A stretch of 64,000 nt of DNA, taken from assembly GCF_008085915.1 (NCBI RefSeq), contig NZ_VSJK01000012.1, positions 111,202 through 175,201 of the forward strand. Direction: 5' to 3'. A program made the position numbers and the translations under genes. Under the pieces are notes generated by a model. The model was given only the letters and a program-made list of their open reading frames with translations. It searched no databases and was not told the DNA's origin. The stretch is from Oceaniovalibus sp. ACAM 378 (GTDB taxonomy: Bacteria; Pseudomonadota; Alphaproteobacteria; Rhodobacterales; Rhodobacteraceae). Positions 55,322-63,901 of the stretch are shown here, piece after piece (position 1 is the first letter of the stretch; each line of letters starts with the position of its first letter).

Positions 55322-58257
55322 CCGACATCCTCCGGCATTGGTGGTTGGCTTTCGTCCCATTCTCCGAACCGCGCGAGATGGTCGTAATCACCGTCGTTCC
55401 ACGTCTTGTGCATGGCGCGGCGGCTGGAATACCCTTGGGTCCGGCGATCAAAGGCCGCCAGCAGGCGACGCAATCCGGCGATGGTTTCATCGGGGTCGAG
55501 CGGTTCTTCGGCCTCGTGATCGCGCAGGGGCAGGAGGGTGAACACCGGGGTGCTGCCCAGCCCGATATAGGCCACTTCGGCCACTGCCGCCCGGGGCACG
55601 CCCTTGACCGCGCCAGCCTCGGCCATGGCGGCCTCAAGCAGCAACTGCTTGTCGAAATATTCCATCTCGGGCGGCTTTGGCGGTGTGCCGGTCTTATAGT
55701 CATAGATCACCAGCCGCCCGTCGGTCCGCCGGTCGATCCTGTCGGCTTTGCCGGTCAGGGTGAAGGCGGTTCCGGGCACCGCAAAGGCGCCGCTGCCTTC
55801 CAGAGCCAGTGGTGTGGCCTCGATCCGCCGCGTTGCTTCGCCGTCCAGAAACCAGTCGGCGACCCGCGCCAGCCGCGCCGCCCACATGCGCCGGGCGGTG
55901 GGCCAGGGCACTTCTTCGGCCAGAACAGTCTCGGTCAGCGCCAACAGGCGAGCCCGCGCATCGGGCGCTGTCGGATCTGGCACTTCGGCGACGAAACGCT
56001 CAAAGATCGCATGCACCACCGTGCCGCGCAGGGGCGCGTCGGGCATCTGGTGCAGCGGGTCCAGCGGGCGCAGCCGCAGGATATGCCGGGCATAGATTGC
56101 ATAGGGATCGCGGATCAGCGTCTTGATCTGCGTCACCGACAGTTGCGTCGGGCGGGCTTCGACCGGCGGTCGGGGGGCGGGACGGGGCGCAGGGGAAACC
56201 GTCTCGAAATCCGCCTCGATGGCGCGGGCAAGATCGAGCCAGCCTTGTCCCTTTGCGCGCATCGCGGCTAGAGCTTCGGGGCCGCCAATGCCGGGCAGCC
56301 CGCTGAGCAGGTTGCTCAGCCGGTTCAGCCAGCGTGACACCACGGTTTCCGCCTCCGCGTCGCGGGTGGCGCGGGTCAGGATGACGGTTTTCGCGCCAAT
56401 CGCCTGCTGAAAATCATGCGCCGACAGGCCGACACGCCGTTCGGGCAGCAACAACCCGGCCTGTTGACGCATCCGCCGGTTCAGCCATGGATCGGGCGCG
56501 GGCAGTTGCGGCCAGATACCATCGTTCAGCCCGCCGAGGATCACCAGATCGGCCCCCTGCACCCGCGCCTCAAGCGTGCCCCAGATCATCACGCCGGGAT
56601 GGGATTGCACAGGTTCGCGCACTTCGCCGGTATCCAGAACACCCTGCAACAGCATGCGAAAATCCGCCGTGCCCATGTCGCCGCCGGTGTCGGCCACGGC
56701 GCGCAGTTCGGCGATCTTCTTTGCAGCCTCGTTCCCCGCTTCCTTTAACCACAATTCGCCGCTGCCACCTTCGGGACCACCGGCCAGCGCTTCGGACAAT
56801 GCGATCAGCCGTTCCAGATGCACGGTCAGGGAGTCTGTGCCAAGGAATTCCAACCCCGCCAGAAGCGGCGCGAGCCATCCGGCCCATGCGATGTCTTCGG
56901 CGCTGCGGTCGGCGGCCCAGCCCATGATGGTTTCACCCGTGGGAAATGCGGGGCCTTTTCGCCGCTGCCACAGTTCAAATTCGCGGGTCAGGCGCAGATG
57001 CGGGCCACGATCACCCGCCGAGTTGCTCAATGGATGTTTCAGCAGCGCCAAAAGCGTTTCGGCGGTCAGTCGCGTGCCGAACAACCCCGCCACCTGCCGC
57101 AAAAACCGCCCCGGTGCGGACAGCGCCAAAGGACGCCCCGCGCTGTCATCGGGAATCAGCGACCAGCGGTCCAGCGCCGCGGCAACCTGCCGGGTCAGCA
57201 TCCGGTCGGGGGTGATCAGAGCGGCGGTTTCACCCCGCTCGGCAGCATCACGCAGACACAGAGCAATCGCCAGCGCCTCTTGTCGCGGGGTCGCGGCCTC
57301 GATCAGGGTCATGTCGCGGGTGGCGGGGGCCAGATCGCCCAGATTGGGGCCCTCGGTCATCCACTGGTCTGTCACCGGTGCGGGGCGCAGCGCAAGCGAG
57401 ACGAGCCGGTTGCGCGCGCGGGCCGGATCGGCGTCGCTCCAGCGTTGAACCTTGTCGGGGGTGATGTCGAGCCGCTGCATCAGCCGGGCGAAACGGAACT
57501 GCGGGTGATCTTCGCCCGACAGCGCATCATCCAGCCTGTCCCAGACCGCATCGGGCTGGTCAAAGTCGAATCCGGGCAGGATCACTGCGCCCTGCGGCAA
57601 ACGCGCCACCGCCATCATCAGATCAGCCGTCGCGCCGCGCGATCCGGTTGACCCTGCAACGATCACCGGATGTTGTGGCGGATTATCCTGCCAGTGGGCG
57701 ATCAACCGGTCGACCGATTGGCGCAGCATCCGCCCCGGATCGGGCGCGGCATCCTGTTCGAAAAACTGTCGCACGATCGAGATGAATCGCAAACTGCGCG
57801 CCCAATGGCCGGATTCGTCACTGACATCCAGCGCCTCCAACGCATCAGGGGCCACACCTTCGACCTGCATTTCCTCCATCAACGCGGCGAGGCTTTCGGC
57901 CAGATCGAAGATCGCCGCGCGGGGGGCCAGACTGCGATCCCTCTCAATCAGCAGACCGACCAGCCGCGCCAATTCCAGCCGCCGTTGCAGCGGTGACACC
58001 GGGGCAGGGCCGTCCGTGGGGGGCAGCACACCCGACAGATCGCCAAGCAATCGCAGGCGCGGCAACAGGCCGGTATGGGCGTGAAACAGATCTTGCACCC
58101 GGCGGCGCATCCGAGAGGTGTTGAGGAACAGATCGACCCGGGCTAGCGACTCGGGCGGGCCGGAAAGTCGCTCGCGCAGACCCGCCACCAGTTCGGCAGG
58201 GAAATCGGCACCGGGGGGCAGGGCAAAGATGCGGGGATGGGGCAGGGGATCGAACAT
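55318..58257 (-). CDS. addB: AddB subunit, alphaproteobacterial type
   Basis: 979 residues; second subunit of the AddAB helicase-nuclease. The C-terminal nuclease domain contains LVIYDYKTGTPPKPPE; TQIKTLIRDPYAIYARHIL is a strong AddB segment. The usual N-terminal Walker A of Bacillus AddB is not visible, and I see no clear iron-sulfur cysteine set, as in the alphaproteobacterial subgroup. It lies three bases after murU and overlaps addA. Confidence 0.92.
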   Translation of the reverse strand: MFDPLPHPRIFALPPGADFPAELVAGLRERLSGPPESLARVDLFLNTSRMRRRVQDLFHAHTGLLPRLRLLGDLSGVLPPTDGPAPVSPLQRRLELARLVGLLIERDRSLAPRAAIFDLAESLAALMEEMQVEGVAPDALEALDVSDESGHWARSLRFISIVRQFFEQDAAPDPGRMLRQSVDRLIAHWQDNPPQHPVIVAGSTGSRGATADLMMAVARLPQGAVILPGFDFDQPDAVWDRLDDALSGEDHPQFRFARLMQRLDITPDKVQRWSDADPARARNRLVSLALRPAPVTDQWMTEGPNLGDLAPATRDMTLIEAATPRQEALAIALCLRDAAERGETAALITPDRMLTRQVAAALDRWSLIPDDSAGRPLALSAPGRFLRQVAGLFGTRLTAETLLALLKHPLSNSAGDRGPHLRLTREFELWQRRKGPAFPTGETIMGWAADRSAEDIAWAGWLAPLLAGLEFLGTDSLTVHLERLIALSEALAGGPEGGSGELWLKEAGNEAAKKIAELRAVADTGGDMGTADFRMLLQGVLDTGEVREPVQSHPGVMIWGTLEARVQGADLVILGGLNDGIWPQLPAPDPWLNRRMRQQAGLLLPERRVGLSAHDFQQAIGAKTVILTRATRDAEAETVVSRWLNRLSNLLSGLPGIGGPEALAAMRAKGQGWLDLARAIEADFETVSPAPRPAPRPPVEARPTQLSVTQIKTLIRDPYAIYARHILRLRPLDPLHQMPDAPLRGTVVHAIFERFVAEVPDPTAPDARARLLALTETVLAEEVPWPTARRMWAARLARVADWFLDGEATRRIEATPLALEGSGAFAVPGTAFTLTGKADRIDRRTDGRLVIYDYKTGTPPKPPEMEYFDKQLLLEAAMAEAGAVKGVPRAAVAEVAYIGLGSTPVFTLLPLRDHEAEEPLDPDETIAGLRRLLAAFDRRTQGYSSRRAMHKTWNDGDYDHLARFGEWDESQPPMPEDVG

Positions 58258-58260
58258 CGG

Positions 58261-58971
58261 TCAGCCTTCGTTCCGGGAATTGCGGCGCTCCGGATCGCGC
58301 GCCAGCATCGTTTCGGCCAGAGCGATGCCGCCCGGGTGGCCAACATCGCACCAGCCGCCGGAATGTTCGACACCAAACAGCCGCCCCGTGCGACCGTACA
58401 GATCCCACAGCCGGTTCAGGGAAAACACCGTCTCGGAGATGTCGTGTAGCGCTTCGGTTTTCACGATCTGCGCCCCGACATAGACTTGGTCGCCGCCACG
58501 GTGCAACCGCCCGTCAGGGGCGAGAGAGAAATCTCCGGTGCCCTGCCGTCCTTCGGCCCGGTGCAGCGGAACCATGGCCAGCAGCGCATCCATTTTTTCG
58601 GGGTCCCATGTGGCCAGCAATGTCTCCATCGGGTTCGCCCCGGTCCAGACCGCATCGGTGTTCAGGGTCGCCACCGGCCCGGCCCCGAGCAAAGGCAGCG
58701 CATGGCGCAGACCGCCGCCGGTATCCAGGATCGCGTCACGCTCCCACGATAGGGCAACATCACGCGACGCAAGGTGTTGCGCCAGCATATCGCCGCGATA
58801 GTGGAGATTGACCACCCGTCGCGCGAACCCTCTGGTCAGCGCAAGCGCATGATCGATCAGCGGCAAGCCAGCCACGAGGATCAGGGGTTTCGGGCGGGCA
58901 TCCGTCAGCGGCGCCATACGCGTGCCAAACCCCGCCGCAAACAGCATCACGGCATCGGGACGGTTGCGCAT
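58261..58971 (-). CDS. murU: N-acetylmuramate alpha-1-phosphate uridylyltransferase (MurU-like)
   Basis: Nucleotidyltransferase of 236 residues. The sugar-nucleotidyl signature is LFAAGFGTRMAPLTDARPKPLI, then VARP-type pocket ATLNTDAVWTG with the metal Asp. With AmgK it is the peptidoglycan-recycling route that makes UDP-MurNAc while bypassing early de novo steps, which underlies fosfomycin tolerance in some bacteria. Its start lies 25 bases inside amgK. Confidence 0.88.
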   Translation of the reverse strand: MRNRPDAVMLFAAGFGTRMAPLTDARPKPLILVAGLPLIDHALALTRGFARRVVNLHYRGDMLAQHLASRDVALSWERDAILDTGGGLRHALPLLGAGPVATLNTDAVWTGANPMETLLATWDPEKMDALLAMVPLHRAEGRQGTGDFSLAPDGRLHRGGDQVYVGAQIVKTEALHDISETVFSLNRLWDLYGRTGRLFGVEHSGGWCDVGHPGGIALAETMLARDPERRNSRNEG

Positions 58972-59972
58972 CGTGCTTTCAGCTCCTTCAGGTGGGTATC
59001 GGTCGGGGCGGGCAGATCGCGCAACACGATATTGCGCAGGTTCGTCAGGGCCGGATGGGACAGATCATGCATCAGATGGCCCCAGACGCGGGGGATCAGA
59101 TCGACATAGCCCGGCTTGCCAAAGGCCAGCGACAGGCGCGCGAACACCCCGAGGATCCGCAGATTGCGCTGAACCCCCAACACCGCACAGGCGGCGCGGA
59201 ACGGTTCGGGCGGCAGGCCGGTGGCGGCAAGATAACGCTCGGTCATCGCATCGCGCAAGGCAGGCGACACGTCGCGGCGCGCATCGGTCAGCAGGGAAGC
59301 AAGATCATAGGCCCGGTGCCCGGCCATCGCATCCTGAAAATCCAACAGGCCGACCCGCGCCAGACCGGTGTGAGCGGGCCGCCAGACCAGATTTTCGGCG
59401 TGATAGTCACGCAGCATCAGCACATCGGTGCCCGCTCCGTGCTCCAGCAATGCCGCGTTCAGCACCTCGCAAAAGCTGTCGGCGACGGCGGGGAGGTGGC
59501 CCGTTGCCCCAGAAACGTACCAGCCATAGGCCGGCGCGACGAAATCGGCGGTAAATGGCGGAGAGTATTGCGGCACGTCGGGCGGCGGAGGATGGCGGTG
59601 CAGCGCGACCAGAACATCAATGGCGGCGTCATACAGTTCAACTTCGCAGGCGGGCTCTTGTGCGATTTTGCGGGCAAATTGCGCGTCGCCGAAATCTTCC
59701 AGAACCAACAGGCCACTTTCGGCGTCTTCCGCAAGAATTTCGGGCGCGGACAACCCGCAGGTCAGAAGATGCCGTGCCAGACGGGTAAACGGGCGCACAT
59801 CTTCGCCCCGTTCCGCCGGGGCATCCATCAGGACCACGGTATCACCGGTGGCCGGATCACGCAGCCGTTCATAGCGCCGGTTCGATGCGTCCCCGGCCAA
59901 AGGCGAGCGCTGCCAATCCGCCCAATCGCTGCGGGCCAGAAATCCGGCGATCAATTCGGGCCGGGCGGTCAT
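58947..59972 (-). CDS. amgK: Anomeric MurNAc/GlcNAc kinase (AmgK-like, aminoglycoside phosphotransferase fold)
   Basis: Kinase of 341 residues from the ATG at 59972, overlapping the tsaE stop as ATGA. The fold is shown by LLVLEDFGDAQFAR (hinge), the catalytic loop LRDYHAENLVW and metal-binding GLLDFQDAM. The pairing with murU supports the amino-sugar kinase assignment over antibiotic resistance. Confidence 0.9.
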   Translation of the reverse strand: MTARPELIAGFLARSDWADWQRSPLAGDASNRRYERLRDPATGDTVVLMDAPAERGEDVRPFTRLARHLLTCGLSAPEILAEDAESGLLVLEDFGDAQFARKIAQEPACEVELYDAAIDVLVALHRHPPPPDVPQYSPPFTADFVAPAYGWYVSGATGHLPAVADSFCEVLNAALLEHGAGTDVLMLRDYHAENLVWRPAHTGLARVGLLDFQDAMAGHRAYDLASLLTDARRDVSPALRDAMTERYLAATGLPPEPFRAACAVLGVQRNLRILGVFARLSLAFGKPGYVDLIPRVWGHLMHDLSHPALTNLRNIVLRDLPAPTDTHLKELKARCATVPMP

Positions 59973-60457
59973 TCGGCGTAGTCCGACAGCAGAGGTTCCA
60001 GCCGTGCCGCCCACGGTTTTGGTGCGCGGGCGGTGATCAGCCGCAGCGTTTCGCCCGATGGCTCAAGGGTCAGATGCAGCGCCATTGCAGGGGTTTCGGC
60101 ACCAAGCCGGTCGGGCCATTCGACCAGACAGATCGCAGTATCAAACGCCAGATCCAGCCCCAGTTCCGCCACTTCGCCCGGGTCGCTCAGTCGGTACAGG
60201 TCGGCGTGCCAGATCTCGGTATCGCCAGCGTCATAGGTCTGGACCAGCGTGAAGGTCGGCGACGGGATGTCACGTTCGCCGGTTTCGCCCAGACGGGCAC
60301 GGATCAGCGCGCGGGCCAGATGGGTCTTGCCCGCACCAATCGGCCCGTCCAGCAATACGGTATCGCCGGGCCGCAGAATCCGGGCCAGCCGCCGGGCAAA
60401 TCCAGCAGTCTCGTCGGGGCCGTGCATCGTGAGGGTGAAAAGCGGATCGTGAACCAT
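59969..60457 (-). CDS. tsaE: tRNA threonylcarbamoyladenosine biosynthesis ATPase
   Basis: P-loop protein of 162 residues from the ATG at 60457 needed for the t6A37 tRNA modification. Walker A is DGPIGAGKTHLARALI; SPTFTLVQTYD and IWHADLYRLSDPGEVAELGL are TsaE signatures. First gene of the tsaE-amgK-murU-addB-addA chain; 40 bases after the PAS gene. Upstream frame to 60514 is unconserved. Confidence 0.95.
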   Translation of the reverse strand: MVHDPLFTLTMHGPDETAGFARRLARILRPGDTVLLDGPIGAGKTHLARALIRARLGETGERDIPSPTFTLVQTYDAGDTEIWHADLYRLSDPGEVAELGLDLAFDTAICLVEWPDRLGAETPAMALHLTLEPSGETLRLITARAPKPWAARLEPLLSDYAE

Positions 60458-60497
60458 GCCCAAGTCATAGCAAGGCGGCCCGTGCCCGCAAGCCGGT

Positions 60498-62087
60498 TCA
60501 GCCTTTTTGCGCAATCAGATGCGCGCCCGAGCTGGCAAGACCGGGTGGCGCGGGCATATGGGCAAAGCGCGCGAGGGTCGATCCGCCGGCAATCCGCCGA
60601 AAGCCACAGGTCATCCCGCGACCGTCGCGCAGCATCGCGTTCATCTGCCATGCCTGGGTGCTGCGCGCATCGCTCAACACCAGAGATCGGGCCTCATCCC
60701 ACCCCGGATTCGGAACGCTGGCCTGAGTCCAGCACTGCACCGCGCTATTGATATCCAGCGTTTCCAGCCCCTCGCGGGTGTCGGTGGACCACAGGCGGTC
60801 ATAGGCGGCGTTGGTCATCGTCAGCACACCGTTCGCAGCAAACACCGCCAGCCCGTCGTCGATGGCATCAAGCACGGATTGTCCGGTCTCGATTTCATTG
60901 CGGAACCGGCGCGACAGGCCGACTTCATCGCTGATATCCTCGAACAACAAGGCGACCGCGCCGTCCACTTGCGGGCGTCCGGTGACGCGAAAGGTGCGGC
61001 CGAACGGCAGATGCCAGGTCTCGCGATATGTGCCGTCGGCGGCCGAAGCCTCAAGATCGACGATCTGATCGCGCCATGTGGCATAGTCCTTGGGTTCTGG
61101 CATCATCTGAAGATCGCGCAACGTGTCGAAGAAACCAAAGATCGACGGCCGCAGGATCAACTTCTCGGGCGCAATCGTCGTTAGATCAGCCAGCGACGGG
61201 TTGAACAGGGCCAGCCGCCGGTCGCGGGTAAACACCGCAAGACCCACAGGCAGGTCGGCAAAGGTCTTTGACAGCGTCTGCACGAAGGTCCGCTGAGAAT
61301 CCTCGGCCTTGACCACGGTGTCGACATTCATCGCCGAAATCAGGAAATCACCATCCAGCGGTGTGACGTGAAACTGAAACCATGCCGGTGGAGCTTCGTC
61401 ATTGCCGTCCAGCCGCGCGCGACGCGACGCAGGCGACGTCGATGCGGTCAGTTCCGGCGCGTCGATGTCGAACAGGCGGATCGGTGGCCAGAGACCGCGG
61501 CCCGACGGATCACCATAGATATTGCAGGCATCGACATAGGCCTGATTGACCCAGGTGATCTGCCCGTCGCCGTTCTGGCGCCAGACGAGAAACGGCATAT
61601 GGTCGGTGGTGCTGCGCAAGATGTTCAGCTCGGATTCCAACGCGATCAGCGTCGCCTGATCCATTTCCACGGCGCTGTCCCCGCCTTCTACCGGCGCCAG
61701 CGTCAGGCGCAGGCGATTGCCCTGTCGGCGCAGCGCCGCAATCTGGGTCCGGTCCTTGGAGAACAAATGCCGGTGGTCATGGGGTTCCAGCCGCGCCACC
61801 GCGTCGGGCAGAGTGGGAAACCGTTGCGCCAAAAGTGCGATCAGGCCCGGCTTGTCCGACACCTTTTGTGCGGCGGTCGACAGGATCGACTGCGCCCGTT
61901 CCGTCACATCGACCAGAACCGCGCCATCGAAGACAAAGACAGCATCACCAGTGGTCAGAGAGGCGACCGCGCCCGGATCAATCGCCCGTGCACGATAGAG
62001 AAATGAGAGCCCAAGCAAGGCAAGAAACGAAATCGTCCCTGCCGCAATCACAGCCAACAAAGCCGCAATCGCCTGCTCAACAGTCAT
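60498..62087 (-). CDS. Membrane-anchored multi-PAS protein without kinase domain
   Basis: Protein of 529 residues from the ATG at 62087 (a TTG three codons upstream is possible). One membrane helix near residues 8-32, then three PAS-like regions: about 155-210 (MPFLVWRQNGDGQITWVNQAY), 275-400 (DLPVGLAVFTRDRRLALFNPS) and 405-510 (IDDGLAVFAANGVLTMTNAAY). No HisKA, HATPase, GGDEF, EAL or phosphatase domain follows, so output must be by protein contact. It lies between regB and tsaE, and a perfect CtrA-type site is 72 bases upstream. Confidence 0.82.
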   Translation of the reverse strand: MTVEQAIAALLAVIAAGTISFLALLGLSFLYRARAIDPGAVASLTTGDAVFVFDGAVLVDVTERAQSILSTAAQKVSDKPGLIALLAQRFPTLPDAVARLEPHDHRHLFSKDRTQIAALRRQGNRLRLTLAPVEGGDSAVEMDQATLIALESELNILRSTTDHMPFLVWRQNGDGQITWVNQAYVDACNIYGDPSGRGLWPPIRLFDIDAPELTASTSPASRRARLDGNDEAPPAWFQFHVTPLDGDFLISAMNVDTVVKAEDSQRTFVQTLSKTFADLPVGLAVFTRDRRLALFNPSLADLTTIAPEKLILRPSIFGFFDTLRDLQMMPEPKDYATWRDQIVDLEASAADGTYRETWHLPFGRTFRVTGRPQVDGAVALLFEDISDEVGLSRRFRNEIETGQSVLDAIDDGLAVFAANGVLTMTNAAYDRLWSTDTREGLETLDINSAVQCWTQASVPNPGWDEARSLVLSDARSTQAWQMNAMLRDGRGMTCGFRRIAGGSTLARFAHMPAPPGLASSGAHLIAQKG

Positions 62088-62158
62088 TTGAATCAACCGT
62101 AACCATATCGTTTACAAAAGCCGCAATTCCTGTCCGCCTTCAGAAGAGGAAACAGATG

Positions 62159-62173
62159 TTAACGAAAGGTTAA
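62159..62173 (-). promoter_or_regulatory. Perfect CtrA-type binding site upstream of the PAS gene
   Basis: On the minus strand the sequence reads TTAACCTTTCGTTAAC, exactly TTAA-N7-TTAAC, the full CtrA consensus, 72 bases before the PAS gene ATG and in its 160-base upstream gap (62088-62247). The match is seen; control by CtrA is inference. Confidence 0.65.
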
Positions 62174-62247
62174 GAAATCTGACGCGGCTATTCGCGCTGG
62201 CAGTTGCAACCGTGGATTGTGCATTAAATGTGGCGCAGGATCACCAA

Positions 62248-63675
62248 TCAGACCTCGAATGCACGGTTTTTGCCCAGGGCGATTCGCGGACGAGCCGGGG
62301 CCGGGGCGATATCTCGGCGGCGCCAACGGGTTTCGACGATGGCGCCGCGGGGCCGATCACCCGCCGCCTCCGAATCAGTTGATCTGACGCCGTTTGCAAA
62401 GCTCAGTTCGGCACCCGAGCGTTCCAGCAGGGTCTTGGCGATGAACAGACCCAGACCCATCCCGTCATATTCCGACCGACCGTCCGGCACCCCCCCGCGT
62501 TGGCGCAGGAACGGATCGCCCAGTCGGGGCAATAAATGCGGAGGATAACCGGGGCCGTCGTCGGCAATGCGCACATGGATCCGGTCATCGGACCAGTGAA
62601 TGTCGATCCAGACCGTATCACTGGCGAAATCCACCGCGTTCTGCACCAGATTGCGCAACCCATGGATGATTTCGGGCCGGCGCTCAATCTCGGGCTGAGC
62701 GGGATCGGCACCGTCCAGCGGCCCGACATCATACAGGATCGTCTTGCCGCGATCACCGTGAGGCTCGGCCGCCTCTTGCACGACGGTGACCAGCGGGGCC
62801 CTGCGCAGATGCAAATCGTCTTTTCCGGCCCGGCCCATGGATCGGAGGATATCGCGGCAACGGTCTGCCTGTTCGGCGATCAGCAACGCATCGGCCCTCA
62901 GATCAGGGTCTTCGATCTCGTCCAGCAATTCGCGCGACACAAGTTTGATCGTCGCCAGCGGCGTGCCCAACTCATGCGCCGCCGCCGCCACCACCCCGCC
63001 CAGATCGGTCAGTTTCTGTTCCCGCGACAGAGCCATCTGGGTGGCGACCAGAGCGACGGCCATCGTATTCACCTCGCGGGTGACCCGCCGGGCGTAGGCG
63101 GCCAGAAAAACAATGCCGATCAGGATCGCGATCCAGAACCCGAAGACAAAGATTGACGGCATCCGCAGAATTGTCCCGTCCCCGGTCATCAACGGGATGT
63201 GCCACAGGGCCGCTGCCGTTATCGCAACAATCGCCACGCCGGAAACCAGAACGGTCGATCTCAGCTGCAAAGCCGTTGCCGAAATCGTCACCGGAGCAAG
63301 GATCAGCAGGGCGAAAGGGTTGTGCAGCCCGCCGGTCAGGATCAGCAGGACCGTAAGCTGAGTGATGTCGAACAGCAGCAGCAGCACCATCTCGCGCTCG
63401 GAAAGACGCTTGTTCTCGGGATAGATGAAATGTGCGACGATGTTCGTAATCACCGAGGCACCGATGGTCAGGATGCACCATCCCAATTCAAGCGACAGGT
63501 CGAACACCGTGGTGCCGACGACAATCGCGGCGATCTGGCCGAAGATCGCGATCGAGCGTAGAAGGATCAGCGTGCGCAGGCGAACCCAGTTCGACCGACG
63601 CCCGTCAGAAAAAGAGTCGGCAAAGGTTTCGCCGAACTGCATTTGTGGTGGCTGGTTCATCGGACTCACGACCAT
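62248..63675 (-). CDS. regB: Redox sensor histidine kinase RegB/PrrB
   Basis: Membrane kinase of 475 residues that, with RegA, controls respiration and related redox genes. Six membrane segments span about 40-195; the quinone-sensing motif GGLHNPF is at 115-121. The phosphorylated His234 lies in AAAHELGTPLATIK, the redox-active Cys273 in DRCRDILRSMG, and the ATPase has NLVQNAVDFA, DDGPGYP and GMGLGLFIAKTLLERSG. The ATG at 63660 is an alternative start. It is divergent from senC, as in Rhodobacter; regA is not in the window. Confidence 0.97.
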   Translation of the reverse strand: MVVSPMNQPPQMQFGETFADSFSDGRRSNWVRLRTLILLRSIAIFGQIAAIVVGTTVFDLSLELGWCILTIGASVITNIVAHFIYPENKRLSEREMVLLLLFDITQLTVLLILTGGLHNPFALLILAPVTISATALQLRSTVLVSGVAIVAITAAALWHIPLMTGDGTILRMPSIFVFGFWIAILIGIVFLAAYARRVTREVNTMAVALVATQMALSREQKLTDLGGVVAAAAHELGTPLATIKLVSRELLDEIEDPDLRADALLIAEQADRCRDILRSMGRAGKDDLHLRRAPLVTVVQEAAEPHGDRGKTILYDVGPLDGADPAQPEIERRPEIIHGLRNLVQNAVDFASDTVWIDIHWSDDRIHVRIADDGPGYPPHLLPRLGDPFLRQRGGVPDGRSEYDGMGLGLFIAKTLLERSGAELSFANGVRSTDSEAAGDRPRGAIVETRWRRRDIAPAPARPRIALGKNRAFEV

Positions 63676-63746
63676 GTGTCAACCTGTCCCCTTGTAGCGG
63701 ATGCCATAGACCGCGATCAATGCGGCGAATTTGAACGGAGTGTAAG

Positions 63747-63878
63747 ATGATCCGGATCTATGCCATTGCTGCGATTGTCGCCCTGCTGGGGATGCTGGGG
63801 GCGATGTGGTACTATTTTGCCGTAGCGTCCCAGCGCGATCTGTTCGCGTCGTGCCGCACGTCACAGGTTGCGGCAGGG
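63747..63878 (+). pseudogene. senC: 5' part of senC/prrC, apparently interrupted
   Basis: From the ATG at 63747 the product reads MIRIYAIAAIVALLGMLGAM, a signal/membrane helix, then DLFASCRTSQVAAG, matching the start of SenC/PrrC (Sco1-like copper chaperone for cytochrome oxidase). The expected continuation (an IGGPFTLV-like segment before the CxxxC copper site) is absent: after about 63878 the sequence is unrelated although the frame stays open to the window end. Probably broken by an inserted element; the right part lies outside. Confidence 0.6.
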
Positions 63879-63901
63879 CAATCGCGTTTGGCTCACGCGT
63901 C

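Noticed and set aside
54937..56271. 444-residue open frame on the plus strand
   Set aside because: Antisense to addA/addB, with no recognisable motif and low-complexity Arg/Gly/His-rich composition.
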